Shown piece after piece: positions 37,847 to 50,389 of a stretch of 64,000 nt of DNA. Numbering within the stretch: the stretch's first letter is position 1; each line of letters opens with the position of its first letter. Made by a program: the position numbers and the translations under genes. Source of the DNA: Certhia americana (lineage: Eukaryota > Chordata > Aves > Passeriformes > Certhiidae); assembly GCA_018697195.1 (NCBI GenBank), contig CM031873.1:743318-807317 (forward strand), read 5' to 3'. Under the pieces are notes generated by a model that did no database searches, was not told the DNA's origin, and saw nothing but the letters and a program-made list of their open reading frames with translations.

Positions 37847-40800
37847 GTACGTTCTCTTCTTTCGGAGCATCTCCGTGCGAAATATCTCTCCAGCAATCAT
37901 TTCCCTGGAGATAAATTACCCCAAAGGCGTAAATCCTGGTGTCTGTAGCGGGACAGCGGTTTCCTTTTACGCCCAAACGTGTTGGGAACGTGCGGCATCC
38001 CGAGAGGTCGGGATGAACAGGAGGTTTTCCAGCTGAATTTCTGAGTGTTGAATCCGAGTGGAAGCACACAGGGAGTGCTGTTCCCAGTTCCCTGGTGTCG
38101 GATGGCTCCGTCCGGAGGGTGCCAGGAAAGGCTGACTTTGTCCTGTGCTGCTGCCTGGAGGTCCCCGGGGTGTTTGAGTCCCAGTTGTGAAGGGCACGAG
38201 GTGGGAAAGGTGCTCGCTGCTGTCTCGGCGGTGCAGGAGGGTTCGGAAATCACGGGGGTTGTACTAAAAGTGACAATTGATCCCTGATCCTGCGGCAGGG
38301 ATTGTCCCCCGGGCTGTGTGCTCAGGGTGGGAAACCCAGGGACACTGAAGATCCATAAACCAGAACATCCCAAACCTCCTCAAACTCAGGGACCAGAGCT
38401 AGGATTAGTGTTTTTTCTGTTTTCAGTAAATTACAAAGGCATATACACAATATTTTTCATTCAGAGGAATTATGGCATGGGCAGCCTGCTCATGCTATTT
38501 CTGATTTTTTTTTTTTTTTTTTTTTTATTCTGATTTCAGTGTGGACATCATTAGGTAATTTTATTTTTTAAGTGATAGAAGAAATTGTTACAAGCTTCTT
38601 TAGCAATAAGCAAGGGAAAAGTACTTGCTCTGAATTAAAGAAAAAGGAAACCAAAAATAAATAAACAAACAAAAAAACCCCAAACAAAAACCCAAACCAA
38701 ACCAATAATCAAACAAAAAAAAATCACAAAAACAAAACCCCCCAAAAAAACAAAACACAACCAGAAAAAAAAAAAAAAAAAAGGAAAAAAAGCTTTTTTC
38801 ATTTTCTCCTTCTGGGAAAGCAAATGCAAGAAACATTTTAACCATGCTGCAGTCACTGAGATGGAAGAGGACCAGGGGGTTTAAGGGGCAGGTTTTACCC
38901 TGAGCAAACACAGCAGCAGCCCTGCCATGGGACAGGGGCTGGCCAGGAACCCAAAATCCAGCTGAATTTGCATAAAGCTCACACCTGAGAAGATCCCAGC
39001 AGGGTGAGAGCCTTTCCTTACCTGGGGAACCCTGGCTGGGAGTGATGAGAAATGCCTGGACAGTGCTTTGGGGATCCCTGTGTCCCCTGGAGGGTCAGAT
39101 GTCCCCATGCCCTGCCCAGAGGGGTGACCTGGACATCCCACCTTCACCTCCCAGGGAAAGTTGAGCCATGTTGAACAATCCAACAGGCCCAGAATCCCAT
39201 CTTAATTCTTCTCACTGGGATTTTGTTGGAGTTTTTAAAGCTCTGCTTTCTCCCAGGAGCTTGAGCCCTCTACATTTCATCCCTTTTCCTCAACATCCAG
39301 CCGTGCTGTATCTTGGCACGTCTCAGCTCCCACCTCCACCCTGCTGAAATCCGTGGGGTTTTTGACAAATCCCTAAATCAGTGTCTGTGAACCAGAGCTC
39401 TCATGCTATGGCAGAAAAAAAAGGGGTGGGAAACAAGATGGAAAAAAGCAATTAGTGGGAGACTTTGAGTGCAGGCAGTTGTGGGAGAGGTGCTGCTCCA
39501 TTTCCTGAGCTCGTGGGCACTCTGAGGAAGCATCACCCTGACCTGAACCACAGCAGGGACCAAAGCTGGCCTTGGAAGGAGGGGTGGGATGATGTCAGTT
39601 CTGGTGTGGGGGGTCCTGCCTGGCTCTGCTTTACTCTCAGGGGTCCCAATCAGTTTGGGAAAACAGGCCAAACCCGGATTGTTTAGATGAAATTCATCCA
39701 TGCTCTCCCATGCATCCATCCCTCCATGACTGAGGGATGAGGAGGGGCTGCTCCTCATTTTTGCTGCTAGGCCAGAGGAGCTTTTCTGGTTCTTTTTTGG
39801 TCCCTCTCAGACAGAAGAGACCACAGGGAAAGGGCAAACAAAAATAGCAGTGGGTGGGTGAAGGTTTACAAACCTGCCAGTCAGTCCTTTTCTTATCTGA
39901 ATCAAATCCAGATTTTCTGGGGAATGATTATCTGAGGTGGATGATTTCAGCCAGGGGGCTTAAATAAAACCAGGTGATTGGGTTGATGCAGCTCCCCGTG
40001 GTTTTCCCCTGGAAATCAACCTCTGCAGTTTCAAAAGCAGATCTGGCCCTTCCAGAAGTCATTTTGTTCCTGGTTGGATGTAAATGCAGGAAAGGGAGAA
40101 GCCAGCTCTGAGGGATCCCTGAGCTGCCCAGGGTGCACAGACTCAGAGCAGCCTTGGCTACAACTTTCCCAGAGGGCAGAGGAGACACGGTGCAGAGCTC
40201 TGGGGCTGTGGTTTCCAAATTTTAGCCCAAATCCTCCCCCAAGAACCAGGAATGAGGAAAACTGCCTCCCTGATGAGCTGGAACTCCTCCTTCAGCATCA
40301 TGTGCAGGTAGCCAGAGTATTCCTGTCCTCTAAAAGGGTTCTTCTTCCTTTGTCTGAAAGTCAAGAGCTCGGACTTTTGCCTGCCCATGCCCAGACTGAG
40401 GTGATGCAGAGCCACCCTCTGCTCCCAGGTAAATTCTGGCTCTCCTGGGACAATCCCAGGCTGAGCAGCAGGAATGGGCTCCTCTGCCCTCAGCAGAAGG
40501 GCAAAATTCAGATTTCAGGGGGTGGCCAGAGGCTCACAGTCCAGACCGATGGACAGACAAGGGGGAAAGGGGTTCCTCAGGTGTGCTGCCCCCAGCACCT
40601 GCACCAGGATGTTGATGCTGCTGCCTGTTCTGAAACACTAAAAATCCCTCAGGCGTTCATCCCCATCCCTAAACTGGCACAGGGCAGAGCCGGAGGCAGG
40701 GAGCGAGCTCCCCCCCCCCCCCCCCCGGAGCTGCAGCGGGGCTGGGCTGGGCTCTGGGGTGGTTCCCCTCTGACCCAAAGCTCCCAGGGAGGGCCCAAAG

Positions 40801-40980
40801 GTGCCCAAACCCGGGATGCTGCTGGGTCACAGCTGGACATGGAGTCCCCGAGCACGGGGGACCTGCCAAAGACAGGCACATTCCCAGGATGTGCCGGGGA
40901 CAGCCTGGTCACATCCTGGAGGTGCTGGGGTCCTGCTGGAGACAGCACCATCCTGGTGACCCCCAGGCCGCGCTGGAGCT

Positions 40981-41131
40981 GCGGGGATGGGAAGGGGCTG
41001 CGGGGATGGGAAGGGACTGAGAGGTGGGAAGGGGCTGCAGAGGTGGGAAGGGGCTGAGAGGTGGGAAGGGGCTGCAGAGGTGGGAAGGGGCTGAGAGGTG
41101 GGAAGGGACTGAGAGGTGGGAAGGGGCTGCG
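40981..41131. repeat. 18-bp minisatellite, about eight units
   Basis: Degenerate tandem units of GAGGTGGGAAGGGGCTGA/C run for about 150 bp, with early units carrying GGGGATGGG instead of GAGGTGGG. It is purine-rich and G-skewed. An AT-rich candidate regulatory block begins about 50 bp downstream. Confidence 0.88.
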
Positions 41132-42108
41132 GGCTCCCGGGAATCCCTCGCTGCCGCTTTCCAGCCGCTCCAGGCGAGAGGCTTTAATCTAATTACATGC
41201 TTTATTTGCGCCAATTTGTTTTTCAATCAATCTTGCTCAGCCAGAAGAAAGGAGGCTACTGTGGGCTCATTTGCACCTTCTTGTTCCAAGGGAGAGGTTA
41301 ATGGCCGTTATCCGCTGGGATCTGTGCTCCCGGCTCTCCCTCGGCGGCGCTGCCTGCCCGGGAGCCCCGGGATCTCCTCCCGCAGCACAGGCAGCAAGTT
41401 CCCGGAGCGGCCGGGGATCTTTGGGACACGCTGAGCCATCGGGATGCTCCTGCCAGGTGCTCCCAAGGAGGGAAAGGTTTTGTGTATCCATTGCCAGGGA
41501 TTGCATTCGGGTCCCAGGGGAAAGTTTGGGTCTGCAAAGCCCCAGAACGAAGGAATAAATAAGAGTGGGAATTACTGCTCCCACTGTCGCTGCCCTGCAC
41601 GGGGCAGGGCTGGCCTCGGTGCCCCCCACACTCCTGTGCTGGTGCCGAGGGCTCCCCAGCACACCTTGGAGAGCAGAAGATGCTCAGCAGGTGCCTCTGC
41701 CCTGACAGAGCCCTTCCAGCTGCTGGCACAAACCCCTGCCAGTCCCTGGGCACTGCTGCTCCCAGCTGGGAGGTGACCAAGGACAATCTCTTGGTTAAAC
41801 ACAACTCGGTGCCAGAGGCACCAAGGCTGGGCACAGCCCCTCTGGGGGGGGGGGGGCAGATCCAGGCCCCTGGAATCCCCCCCGCCCCGGGCCATCCTCC
41901 AGGGAACACAGCAGGCATGGCTGGAACCCAGCCCCAGGGGCCAGGCCTGGGAGGGATGTGCCTCTCTGGTCCAGCTCCTGGCCAAGGCCACCCTGCTGGG
42001 GACACCAGCTGTCCTGCAGCTGGCCAGGGATGAAGGGATTTACACAGGATAATTGCAAAGGGCATCGTGCAGGACAGCTGGGTCACGGCCAGGTGAGAGG
42101 AGAAGAGC

Positions 42109-42168
42109 CAGTTCAGTGATAACTGACCCAGTTTAGTGATAACTGACCCAGTTTAGTGATAACAGACC
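42109..42168. repeat. 20-bp tandem repeat, three units
   Basis: Three 20-bp units start at 42109, 42129 and 42149, each close to CCAGTTTAGTGATAACTGAC. The first has TTCAG and the last has ACAGAC. It is intronic. Confidence 0.85.
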
Positions 42169-44296
42169 TCTGTCCACTCAGTGGGCAGACAAAGGTGCAG
42201 CAAAGCACAGGACAAGTGATGCCACTGCTGAAATGAATAACTCGGGAAGGATTCTGGCTATTTTATTAAAGCTCCTTTACATTTAAGCAGCCAGCTCTGA
42301 GACAAAGACTCCCAGCAGAGTCCTACCCAAATTCAGTTCCAGCAGTGATCCCTCCCAGTGCTCTGTGAGCCAGGCACCGCAGTCCCTGTGCTCATCCCAC
42401 AGGGATGGCCCCATCCATGCTCCCTGGGAAAGGAGAGGGCTCCTCCAGAGCATCCCCTCCCTCAGGACGTGAGCTCAGCACAGGCCCAGAGCCAGCAGCT
42501 CAGAGCAAACAGGGCTGGAGTTCTCCAAACGACTCTGACAGTCATTCCCTGGGACTGCTGGAGGAGATGGGAAAATAATTCTTTGGGATGGAAGCAAGGG
42601 GCAGCTTCAGCGCTGTGGGAAGCAAAGCAGGAGTTCATCTGGGGGAACCTCCAGAGGTCTGAGAGCCAAAGACATCCCTGCCATGACTGCTGCAGGGCCT
42701 CTCTCCTGTCCCAGGACTGGGCTGTGTTTTATCCCATGTCCCCTGGGCTCCCAGCTGCCTTTGGGATGCTCTGGGCTAGCCCACAGAGAGGTTTTCATGC
42801 CATGGGGAACATTCTGAGCACCCAGCTCTGAGCCCACACTCAGATTCTGCTGCCTCTGCCTTCCCCAAGAGCAGCTCCCCATGTTCCCCCCTCTCCCTTT
42901 TGCTCCATGAGCTTTTCCTCCAGGCCCCAGCCACAAGCTGAGGATGTGGGGTTGCTGCCTGTAAAAGGGGTTGGAAATTTCTTTCCAGAGTCTGAGCAGC
43001 CTGCAGGAGCTCTCAGTCCTGTGGGGCTGGGCAGCAGGAAGCTCTGCAGAGCCACAGAGCAGCTGTGCACGATGTCCTGAACATCCCACAGGACTGCAGC
43101 AGTTTTGGGAGCACCTGGAAGAGTTTTGTGGATGTTGGAGGGACTCAGGGAGCCAGCCCGGGTTGTGGTTGAGAGCAGGAGGGGCTGGGCACAGACACAG
43201 ACAAGAGCTGGGACTTCTCAGCTCCTGGTAAAGGGAGGGATCACTCTGGTCCAGCTCAAAAAATCCACAGAAATGCACCTTCCTGCCTCTGGGCACTCGT
43301 GGGGGTTCTACAGCACTGAAAGAGAAATCCCATCCCTCAGGTGGGGACAGACTCTCCCACTGCAGGGAGGCTCTTGGGAAGCCAGGGGCAGGTTTGGGGA
43401 TGCCTGTGGAGAAGTTTAGCTGAGAGTTGGCCAGACCTGGAAGCCCCATGGTCACTGCTGCTCACCTCCACCATGAGGGGCAGCTCCCACATGGAGGATT
43501 TCTGACCAAGAGAGGGAGAGGAAAAGGCAGGAACCTGAAATCTGTTCCCCACCAGCCTCCCCTTGATTGCAGCAAATCCAACCAGCCCCACTGCTCTGCC
43601 CTGACCCACTCTGGGCGTGTCTGGGACCCCAGGAGGACTCCATTCCTGTTTTCTCAGTCCTGCCCTCTCTGGTAAAGGAATTTAAGATTTAGGAGTTGAT
43701 ATTTGAAGCTGCACCTTCATTTCGTGGCTCAGACTGGTTGCACATCCCCCTCAGTGACAACAGGAGGTGGGGGGCACCCAGAGAGCCCCCAGAGGGCACA
43801 ACCCCCTGGGAGAGAGGGAGGGAGGGCAGGAAAATGCCCCTCAGCCCCCAGTGCTGGGGTCAGGCTGTCAGGGCTGGGGCTCCCCCCCTAAGCCACAACA
43901 CCTCCACTTTGGATCCCAGCCCACAAAGGCATTTAGGGCCTTACCTGGGGGAAATCAATAGGAATTTAGCTGCATAAATTTGGATTAGAAATCTGAATCC
44001 CCTTGGGGATCTAAGCCTTATATCTGCGTTTCCAGTTTGGTACCCAGGCCAAGAAATGTGGCTTTAATCGCTCTATCATGTCAGAATCAAGGGGCCTTTA
44101 ATTTCCGTTCCCAACATGTGGCTTTCGCAGCGGCTCAAAGCTGATTTTGGAACTGCAAGCACAGCAAGAGGCGCCTGGTGCAGGGTCTTCCCTGCAACAA
44201 CACTCAGCACCCGCAGCTCTGCTGCCAGCACCTCCTTCCTGCCCAGCCCTGGGAGCATTGGAACTCTGGGAAGGGTAGGAACCACTAAATCATTGT

Positions 44297-44347
44297 ATCC
44301 ACTCAATCATTGGATCCACTCAATCACGGGATCCACTCAATCACGGG
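44297..44347. repeat. 17-bp tandem repeat, three units
   Basis: Three 17-bp units of ATCCACTCAATCACGGG begin at 44297, 44314 and 44331. The first ends ATTGG. A partial fourth unit follows. Confidence 0.83.
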
Positions 44348-47300
44348 ATCCCACTCAGCATCCCACAGCTCTCAGCCTCATTACAGTAACGCCAGAAGTA
44401 AAGATGTTAAAACAGGAAAAAAAAAAATACCTTTTTAAAATAAAAAAAAAAAAAAAAAAAGAAATTAAGCAAAACAAAGAAGGTGTTTAGCTGTGAAAAG
44501 TCTCTGCCCAGCCAGAGAATTAGTTCTATCAAGGGGATGGGCTGAGCTGCAAAGCTGCTGAAGGCTGTGCTGACACGTTTTACTGAGCTGCGAGCGACAC
44601 AAACCAGCCGCCCGCCACCTGCTCCCTCTGCAGAAAGCAGCTCCAGCGGCTCTTCCCGATCCCATCCCGCTGTTTATCCAGAGAACGCCGAGTTTGTGCT
44701 TCCCCCCAGCCCAGGCAGGGAGGAGCAGGATGTCAGGATACAGGGCTGATAAAAAATCCCACCAAGGGCTGAGTGTGCTCCGGGCTCGTGGCTCTGGAAC
44801 AGGGATTTGCACTGGGATATTTGCGCAGCTGGGCAAACCTGGGGAGGGAAGGGCCAGGAGCAGGGGGCTTGGATGTCACGGCGGGTTTGTCCTGCACCAG
44901 GGGCTGGGTTGGACATCGGCTGAGAGGGGCTCAGGGAGGTCCCGGCTCTGCTGAGGGCAGCTGAGCCCTGCCAGGGCCAGGAGGACAGCAGCAGGGTGAG
45001 AGCAAGCCTTGCTCTGCCCTGTGACCAGGGGACAACTGTGCAGCACAGGGGGACAGGGAGCAGGGGCTGAGCATGTCCTGGTGCCCCTCATCACTGCTGT
45101 AGGACACCAGCTGGACAGGAGCTGGACACTGACCCCCATTCCCCCACTGGGAATCCATGGGCTGTCCTGCAGGCAGCTCTGTTAATTCTCAGCCTCACCT
45201 CACCACCTCACCGTGGCATCACCTCCCACGGGCAGCTTATCCCAGGCTGATCCTCTGCAGCCTCCTGAAGAAGGGCAGGAGGGACCTGCAGGACAAGGAG
45301 TCTCTGGCACAGCCAGGCAGCACAAACCTCTCCAGGGGTTTGTCACATAAACATTTAGGGACAAGTTTTGCAAGAGTCTCACATCATTTGTGTCTCCTGT
45401 GCACACCCACGCGTCACTGAGCTCCACATGCACACTGTCCTGCCCTTCCCATGGGCTGGTCCTTCCTCTCATCCCTTCCCCAGCTCCACCATCCCCTCCC
45501 CAGCGAGGAGCAGCAGCTCAGCAAAGCTTCCCCAGAGCCCAGACTGCTGAAGAGTCACTGGGTGAGGAGAGCAGGGTCTGACACTCTGACACCACATCCT
45601 GCAGCATCCCCTCCGTGCCCTGCCCCAAAGGCAGAGGGGCCTGGCAGCACCACCCCACACACACAGAGCTCAATGCCTGGCTCAGAGAAATCCCATTTGC
45701 CCTCCCAAAGAGGCCCCAGAAGATCTCAAAGTTGCCCAGGAGGCAGAAGAGCTCTCCACAAGGGAGACAAAGGAAATGAACCGGAGCAAATCCCCCACCC
45801 ACAGAAACCAGCACTGGCATCTGGTGATTCCCAGTGATTTACACCAGCTGGCTCGGGCCAGGCTGCCTCAATTCAAACCAGCTGAGGCCCTGGCACAGCC
45901 TGTGGGGCTGGGGAATGAGGAGAAGGACAGGGCAGGGCTGTGTTTGGGCAAAGCAGGGGTAGCCATGGCTGAACTGGGCATCATGAACCCCAGGTTGTCA
46001 CCCTGCGAGAAGCAGAGGCTGTGGGTGCTGCAGGCGTGGGTGCTGCAGGCATGGGTGCTGTCCTGCAGGGTGTGAGGGCAGCTGTGCCACCATCCCACAG
46101 CCTCCCTGGCTGGCAGCCAGCCCAAGGATTCCCAACATGGCTGTAATCTCAGGTAGAATGGAATGAATTACCCTGGCAGTGGTGCAGGGATGGGAGCTCA
46201 GCTGTGGTCAGGGATGTTCCTGCAGGAAGAGGTTGTTGAAGTGACTTGGGGTTGTTCTTGTGAGGGTTCTGGAGTGGAGCCCAGAGCACTGGGGTCTCTG
46301 ATTGCTGTTTCTTGGGCCAGATCCCAGCAGCAGTGGGGCTGCAGGAGGATCTGCTGCAGGTGTGCTCTGCCTGCTGGAGATCCCTGGTGGGGCTGAGCCA
46401 TGAGTGTGCAGGTGGGAGTTGCTGCCCACACCTGCTACTCAGGGCCAGCTGCTGGCCAGCGTGTCCTGGATGTGGCCAGGGCAGGAGAGATGTGCAGCCA
46501 GAGCTTCCAGGCTTGTCCCTGCTCTGCTATTCACCCACCTGTCCTTGTGTCACCTCTTGTCATGGCCCAGGTACTCAGGTGTGACAGCAGCAGTGAACAT
46601 CCACAGAGCTCCAGGATTTCTGTGCCAGGGGGAACCATCAGCACCTTTATCACAACCACGTTGGTGTCCTGAGGACAGCAGCAGCCTGGGCTGGGCTGGG
46701 CAGAGTGGTGCCAGCAGCCTGGCAGAGCAGTCGATGGCCTGTCTGTCCCTTGGCATTCCCTGTTCCCCCAAAACTCAGGGGAAGCTTCCCCGGGCTCTTG
46801 GGCCACTGCACAGACATTCAGTTCCCTCAGAGAGTTTTCCTTCAATGTTTAAGGCCATGGATATCTCAGCAGTGCATGGGATCAGGGATGTTTCTGGTCC
46901 CTGAGCTCAGTCAGTCCTACGGTGTGGTGGCATCCTGCCACATGGGCATGGCTGGGGTTTTGCAGGCACATCTCCATCCCAAGTACAGTTCTGATTGGAA
47001 TATCCACTTCTTTCTCAGTGCATTTCAAGTTCCACTTGATGTTCAGAAATGGTAGATGAGAAGAACAAATGGGAGGCATCAGTGGCTGGAAGCCCTTGGT
47101 CAGCAGGGCTTGGAGAAGCCTTGGCTGGGTTGTAGCTGGGCATAGATCTCAGCTGGGGCTCTTGAAGGAGGAAAATCACAGGGTTTAGGTTTGGGTTTGG
47201 GTTTGGGCCTGGCTGGGTCATGCTGGAAGAACAGGAAGCCTGGTTCTCCGGAGTGTCTCTCCTGAGGAGTGGGAGCAGCAGGGAGCCATGGGGCTGAGGT

Positions 47301-47406
47301 GGGGACTCTGCATGGGCACGTTGAGAGGGGCTGGGGCACCTGTGGGTCACAGGGCTTGGTGCTGAGGGGGTTCCTCGTGGTCAAACACCCAGTGAGAGCT
47401 GGTCAT

Positions 47407-47692
47407 GGCATTCCAGCAGCATTCCCACCTTCCAGAAACTGCTCTGGATACCTGATCAGTGCTGAATGTGGCACTCCAGCAGCATTCCCACCTTCTAGAA
47501 ACTCTGGACACCTGGTCAGTGCCGGCTGTGGCATTCCAGCAGCATTCCCACCTTCCAGAAACTGCTCTGGACACCTGGTCAGTGCTGGCTGTGGCATTCC
47601 AGCAGCATTCCCACCTTCCAGAAACTGCTCTGGGCACCTGATTAGTGCTGGTTGTGGCATTCCAGCAGCATTCCCACCCTCCCCACAGCCCT
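47407..47692. repeat. 63-bp minisatellite, about 4.5 units
   Basis: Units start at about 47407, 47470, 47530, 47593 and 47656. Each opens GGCATTCCAGCAGCATTCCC (GGCACT in one) and contains AGAAACTGCTCTGG. Periods are 63, 60, 63 and 63 bp. All are multiples of three, so both strands stay open and give repetitive peptides (units ending in DQVSRAVSG on the minus strand). No spacers separate the units, so it is not CRISPR-like. Confidence 0.92.
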
Positions 47693-48715
47693 CTGGGGCT
47701 CTGCTGCAGATTCCCAGTGTTCCAGCAGTGGCTGGGGAAGGACGGTTCTGGGAGAGGTGCAGACCTCCAAGGGCTGTCACTGTGCTGAGGTTTCCTGCTG
47801 CAGACAGAGGTGTCCTTCCTCCAGAGTGAGGGGATTGTGCTGCTGGGGGCCTCCCTGGCACCTGTGGGTGCTGAGGGGCCGTGGATGTCCATGAGCCCAC
47901 CCTGCCCCTGCCATGCGGTGGCCCCTCTGCAGCCACGCTGGCACTGCCGTGGGGACATGGGGACATTCCTGGCATGGCCAGAGGGCACTGCCCACCCACT
48001 GCAGGGCCAGCAGCCCCCAGGGCAGGGCTCGGTGGGCTCCAGGGCTGTGCCAGTGGCCCGTGGCCAGCAGTGGTGGCCATGCCAGGGGGCTGTGCCAGGC
48101 TCCCGCCAGCCCAGCGTGTCCCAGCACTGGGGGCCCATTAGAAACGAAATGTTCCTACTGGGGCATTTTATTTGCACACTTCAGTAGAGTGGACACCAAA
48201 AGGCTTTGCTAATGCTTCATGGGCTGCTAATTTCCTCTCTGACCCGCATTGTGGCGGGGTGACCCCAGCCCCAATCTCCCGGCAATGAATGCCAAAGGCT
48301 GACACCGGCCCGGGTTAGGGGTGACAATGGGGCCTCTGTGGGCTCCGGGCAGGCTCCAGTTGGGAGCTGGAGAACAGGGGGAATTTGTGTGGCTCTCAAA
48401 AGCTCTGGGTGGCACAATAAGGGAGGCCCCTGGGGTCTCCCAGGAAGACAGAGGAGGCCGGGGAAGCCGGGAGGCGGTGGGAGGGAGGATGGGCTCCTTT
48501 GTGAGCAGCTTTCTTTAGAAAAGGAAGGGTTTTCTCAATGCCCCCTCCGCCGACCCAGTGGGGGCCTGGCAGATGGATATCACAGGCACGCTGCTTATTC
48601 ACGGCAGGCTGCAGCTTTGAGCCTTCCCCCCCCTCCCCTTCCCCCAGCTCTTTCTTCATTTGAAGGCTAATTTGTTTTGTTAATGTTTTCTTGCCCTCCC
48701 CCTCTCTCCTTGCAG

Positions 48716-48790
48716 ATTGTGACTCGTACTGCAAAGCCTCCAAGGGGAAGCTGAAGATCAACATGAAGAAGTACTGTAAGAAAGATTATG
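48716..48790 (+). CDS. NTN1: NTN1 coding exon: start of the NTR (netrin-like) domain
   Basis: The exon completes a split Asp codon and encodes [20 protein letters not shown] followed by KKDY, 25 residues in all. Three cysteines here and three in the last exon make the six expected for the three disulfides of an NTR domain, a fold shared with TIMPs and complement C3-C5. Lysine-rich character fits the heparin/matrix binding known for the netrin C domain. The acceptor is CTCCTTGCAG and the donor is G|GTGAGT. Length is 75 bp, phase 1-1. The last G joins CT at 54643 to make Ala, then VQIHILKA. No defect is visible. Confidence 0.97.
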
Positions 48791-49499
48791 GTGAGTGTCC
48801 CCTCTCTGTCTCCGAGGGTGCCGGAGGGATGCAGGAGCATCCCCGCGGGGATGTCCCCACGGCCAGCCCGTGCTGGGTGTGTGCAGCTCTGGGAATGCTT
48901 TTTTTCCAGCTTTGGAGAGGCAGGGATGCTCGGTGGAGCAGTGATGCCGTGTGGCACAGGTCCGCTGTGGACCCTGATTTGGGGTTGTCCCAGCATCTCC
49001 AAGACACTCATGTTTTCCAGATTCTTTCCAGGGTCTTCTGGCTTGTGTTGACACCGTCTCCCCTCTCCTCTCACTGTGCTGTTACATGCCACGGCTTTTC
49101 AATATTTTGAAATATTTTAAACATTTTTGGCTGTGAGGATGAGCAGCAAGCAGTTCCCTCTCACCTGGATCCAATCACCCCGTAATTCCCAGGGGATTTC
49201 AGAGGGTGGTGCAGCCCTGGGACAGGCCAGGAGACTCTGGAACCCTTTCTGGTACTCAAGGCCATGAAAATCCTTCCACAGCTCTGCAGGCACAGCCCAA
49301 ACTGCCTCAACACCCCGGGATTGCTCCTAATGGGGGTTTATTCCCAGTGTGTAAAAGGCTTTTCAGGTTCTTTGTGGGATTATAAAGGACAGGAGTGAGG
49401 CTGAAGTAATAAAGTGAAGTTTTGTGCGTGGATCCTCTGCTGGCAGATAAGGCACAAACACATTGCCCACATGTGGATGTGCATCCCTTCATTCACACT

Positions 49500-49604
49500 C
49501 AAATCTACTGGAGCTTTGGGTGACACACCCGGTTCTACTGGTTCTTTGGGTGACACTCACACCCGGTTCTGTTGGAAGTTTGGGTGACACTCACACTTTA
49601 GGGC
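49500..49604. repeat. ~35-bp minisatellite, three units
   Basis: Three degenerate units share TTTGGGTGACAC followed by CACCCGGTTCT and vary in length by a few bases. Intronic. Confidence 0.75.
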
Positions 49605-50389
49605 TGCCCCGTGGGCTCCAGCAGACTCTGGGGAGATGTGGGTGTCTCAAGAGGTGTCTCCGGCAGGAGATCCCCCTGGAGCACTGAACTGGGAAGAGAA
49701 GAGAAGCCGATGGAAGGGAAAACTTCTCTTATCTCACTTCTGCATCTCCACGAGAGAGCCAGAGCCCTTTGCTGGGACTGGGGGACACCACCCCAGTGCT
49801 GCCACAGGGGTGCTCCCACCCGACCCTCCTGGCCATGGAAGGGTCCCCCACATCCCCACGGCCCCAACCAGCCCCACAGCCGAGGCTAATTTCCTTTTTT
49901 TGAGGCCAAACCAGGGCGGTGAGGCAGCGGGGTGAGCGATGCCGGGGGCAGCCCAAGCTTTCACCAGGACCGGCGAGGGAAGAAAGGATTGAAAAGGTGC
50001 AGGGAGGGATAATAAAGACTTTGGGACTGACACCCCAGCAGGAAGCCAATTAGGAGGCTCTTTTCCTCACCGTTCTGCTGGCATCGCTGCGCTGAATGTC
50101 CTAAAAGGCCCTAATTAGCTTGAGCAGAGTTCCTTCTCCCGCGGGCTCAATCCCGAGCTATCATCCTCAATGGGGCTTTTTAGCTCCCCGCTCCATTCAG
50201 CCTTTCAAAGGGGATATTTCCCCTTATTTATTTTCCGTATCTGTTTGTTTTTGTCGGGTTGGTGGTTTGGTGTTTTTTTTTTTTTTTTTTTTCCTTCTTT
50301 TTATTTTAATTTGGGCTTTTTTCCCCCCACACACGAGATGGGTTTGGGTGCAAATATTTGGAGTGAAACAGGACGCGGAGATTCGGGGA

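Larger units (their letters stand above)
37847..48715 (+). other. NTN1: NTN1 intron between linker and first NTR exon
   Basis: This 10.9-kb intron starts GTACGT and ends CTCCTTGCAG. I see no exon. It holds T and A homopolymer tracts at 38.5 and 38.64-38.78 kb, a run of about 16 C near 40,710-40,726, an 18-bp minisatellite (40981-41131), a 20-bp array at 42.11 kb, a 17-bp array at 44.30 kb, an A-rich tract at 44.42-44.46 kb and a 63-bp minisatellite at 47.41-47.69 kb. AT-rich, regulatory-looking blocks are at 41.16-41.30, 44.02-44.17 and 48.13-48.32 kb. Long open frames here, up to about 330 codons, arise from GC-rich and repetitive sequence. Confidence 0.9.

Noticed and set aside
40074..41057. 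327-codon plus-strand open frame
   Set aside because: Intronic, GC-rich, includes a poly-Pro stretch from a C homopolymer and runs into the 18-bp minisatellite. No family resemblance or splice support.
42607..43455. 282-codon minus-strand open frame
   Set aside because: No recognisable domain, no splice sites and overlapping frames on the other strand. It is consistent with chance in GC-rich intron.
47184..47211. GGGTTT repeats as interstitial telomere sequence
   Set aside because: Only about four units, and they read GGGTTT rather than the vertebrate TTAGGG hexamer.
47407..47692. CRISPR-like array
   Set aside because: Units are contiguous with no unique spacers, they diverge, and the host is a vertebrate. 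It is a minisatellite.
47347..48177. 276-codon minus-strand open frame with a repeated Trp-Glu-Cys-Cys motif
   Set aside because: The repetition comes from the 63-bp intronic minisatellite, the rest is GC-rich shadow frame, and it runs antisense to an NTN1 intron without recognisable domains.
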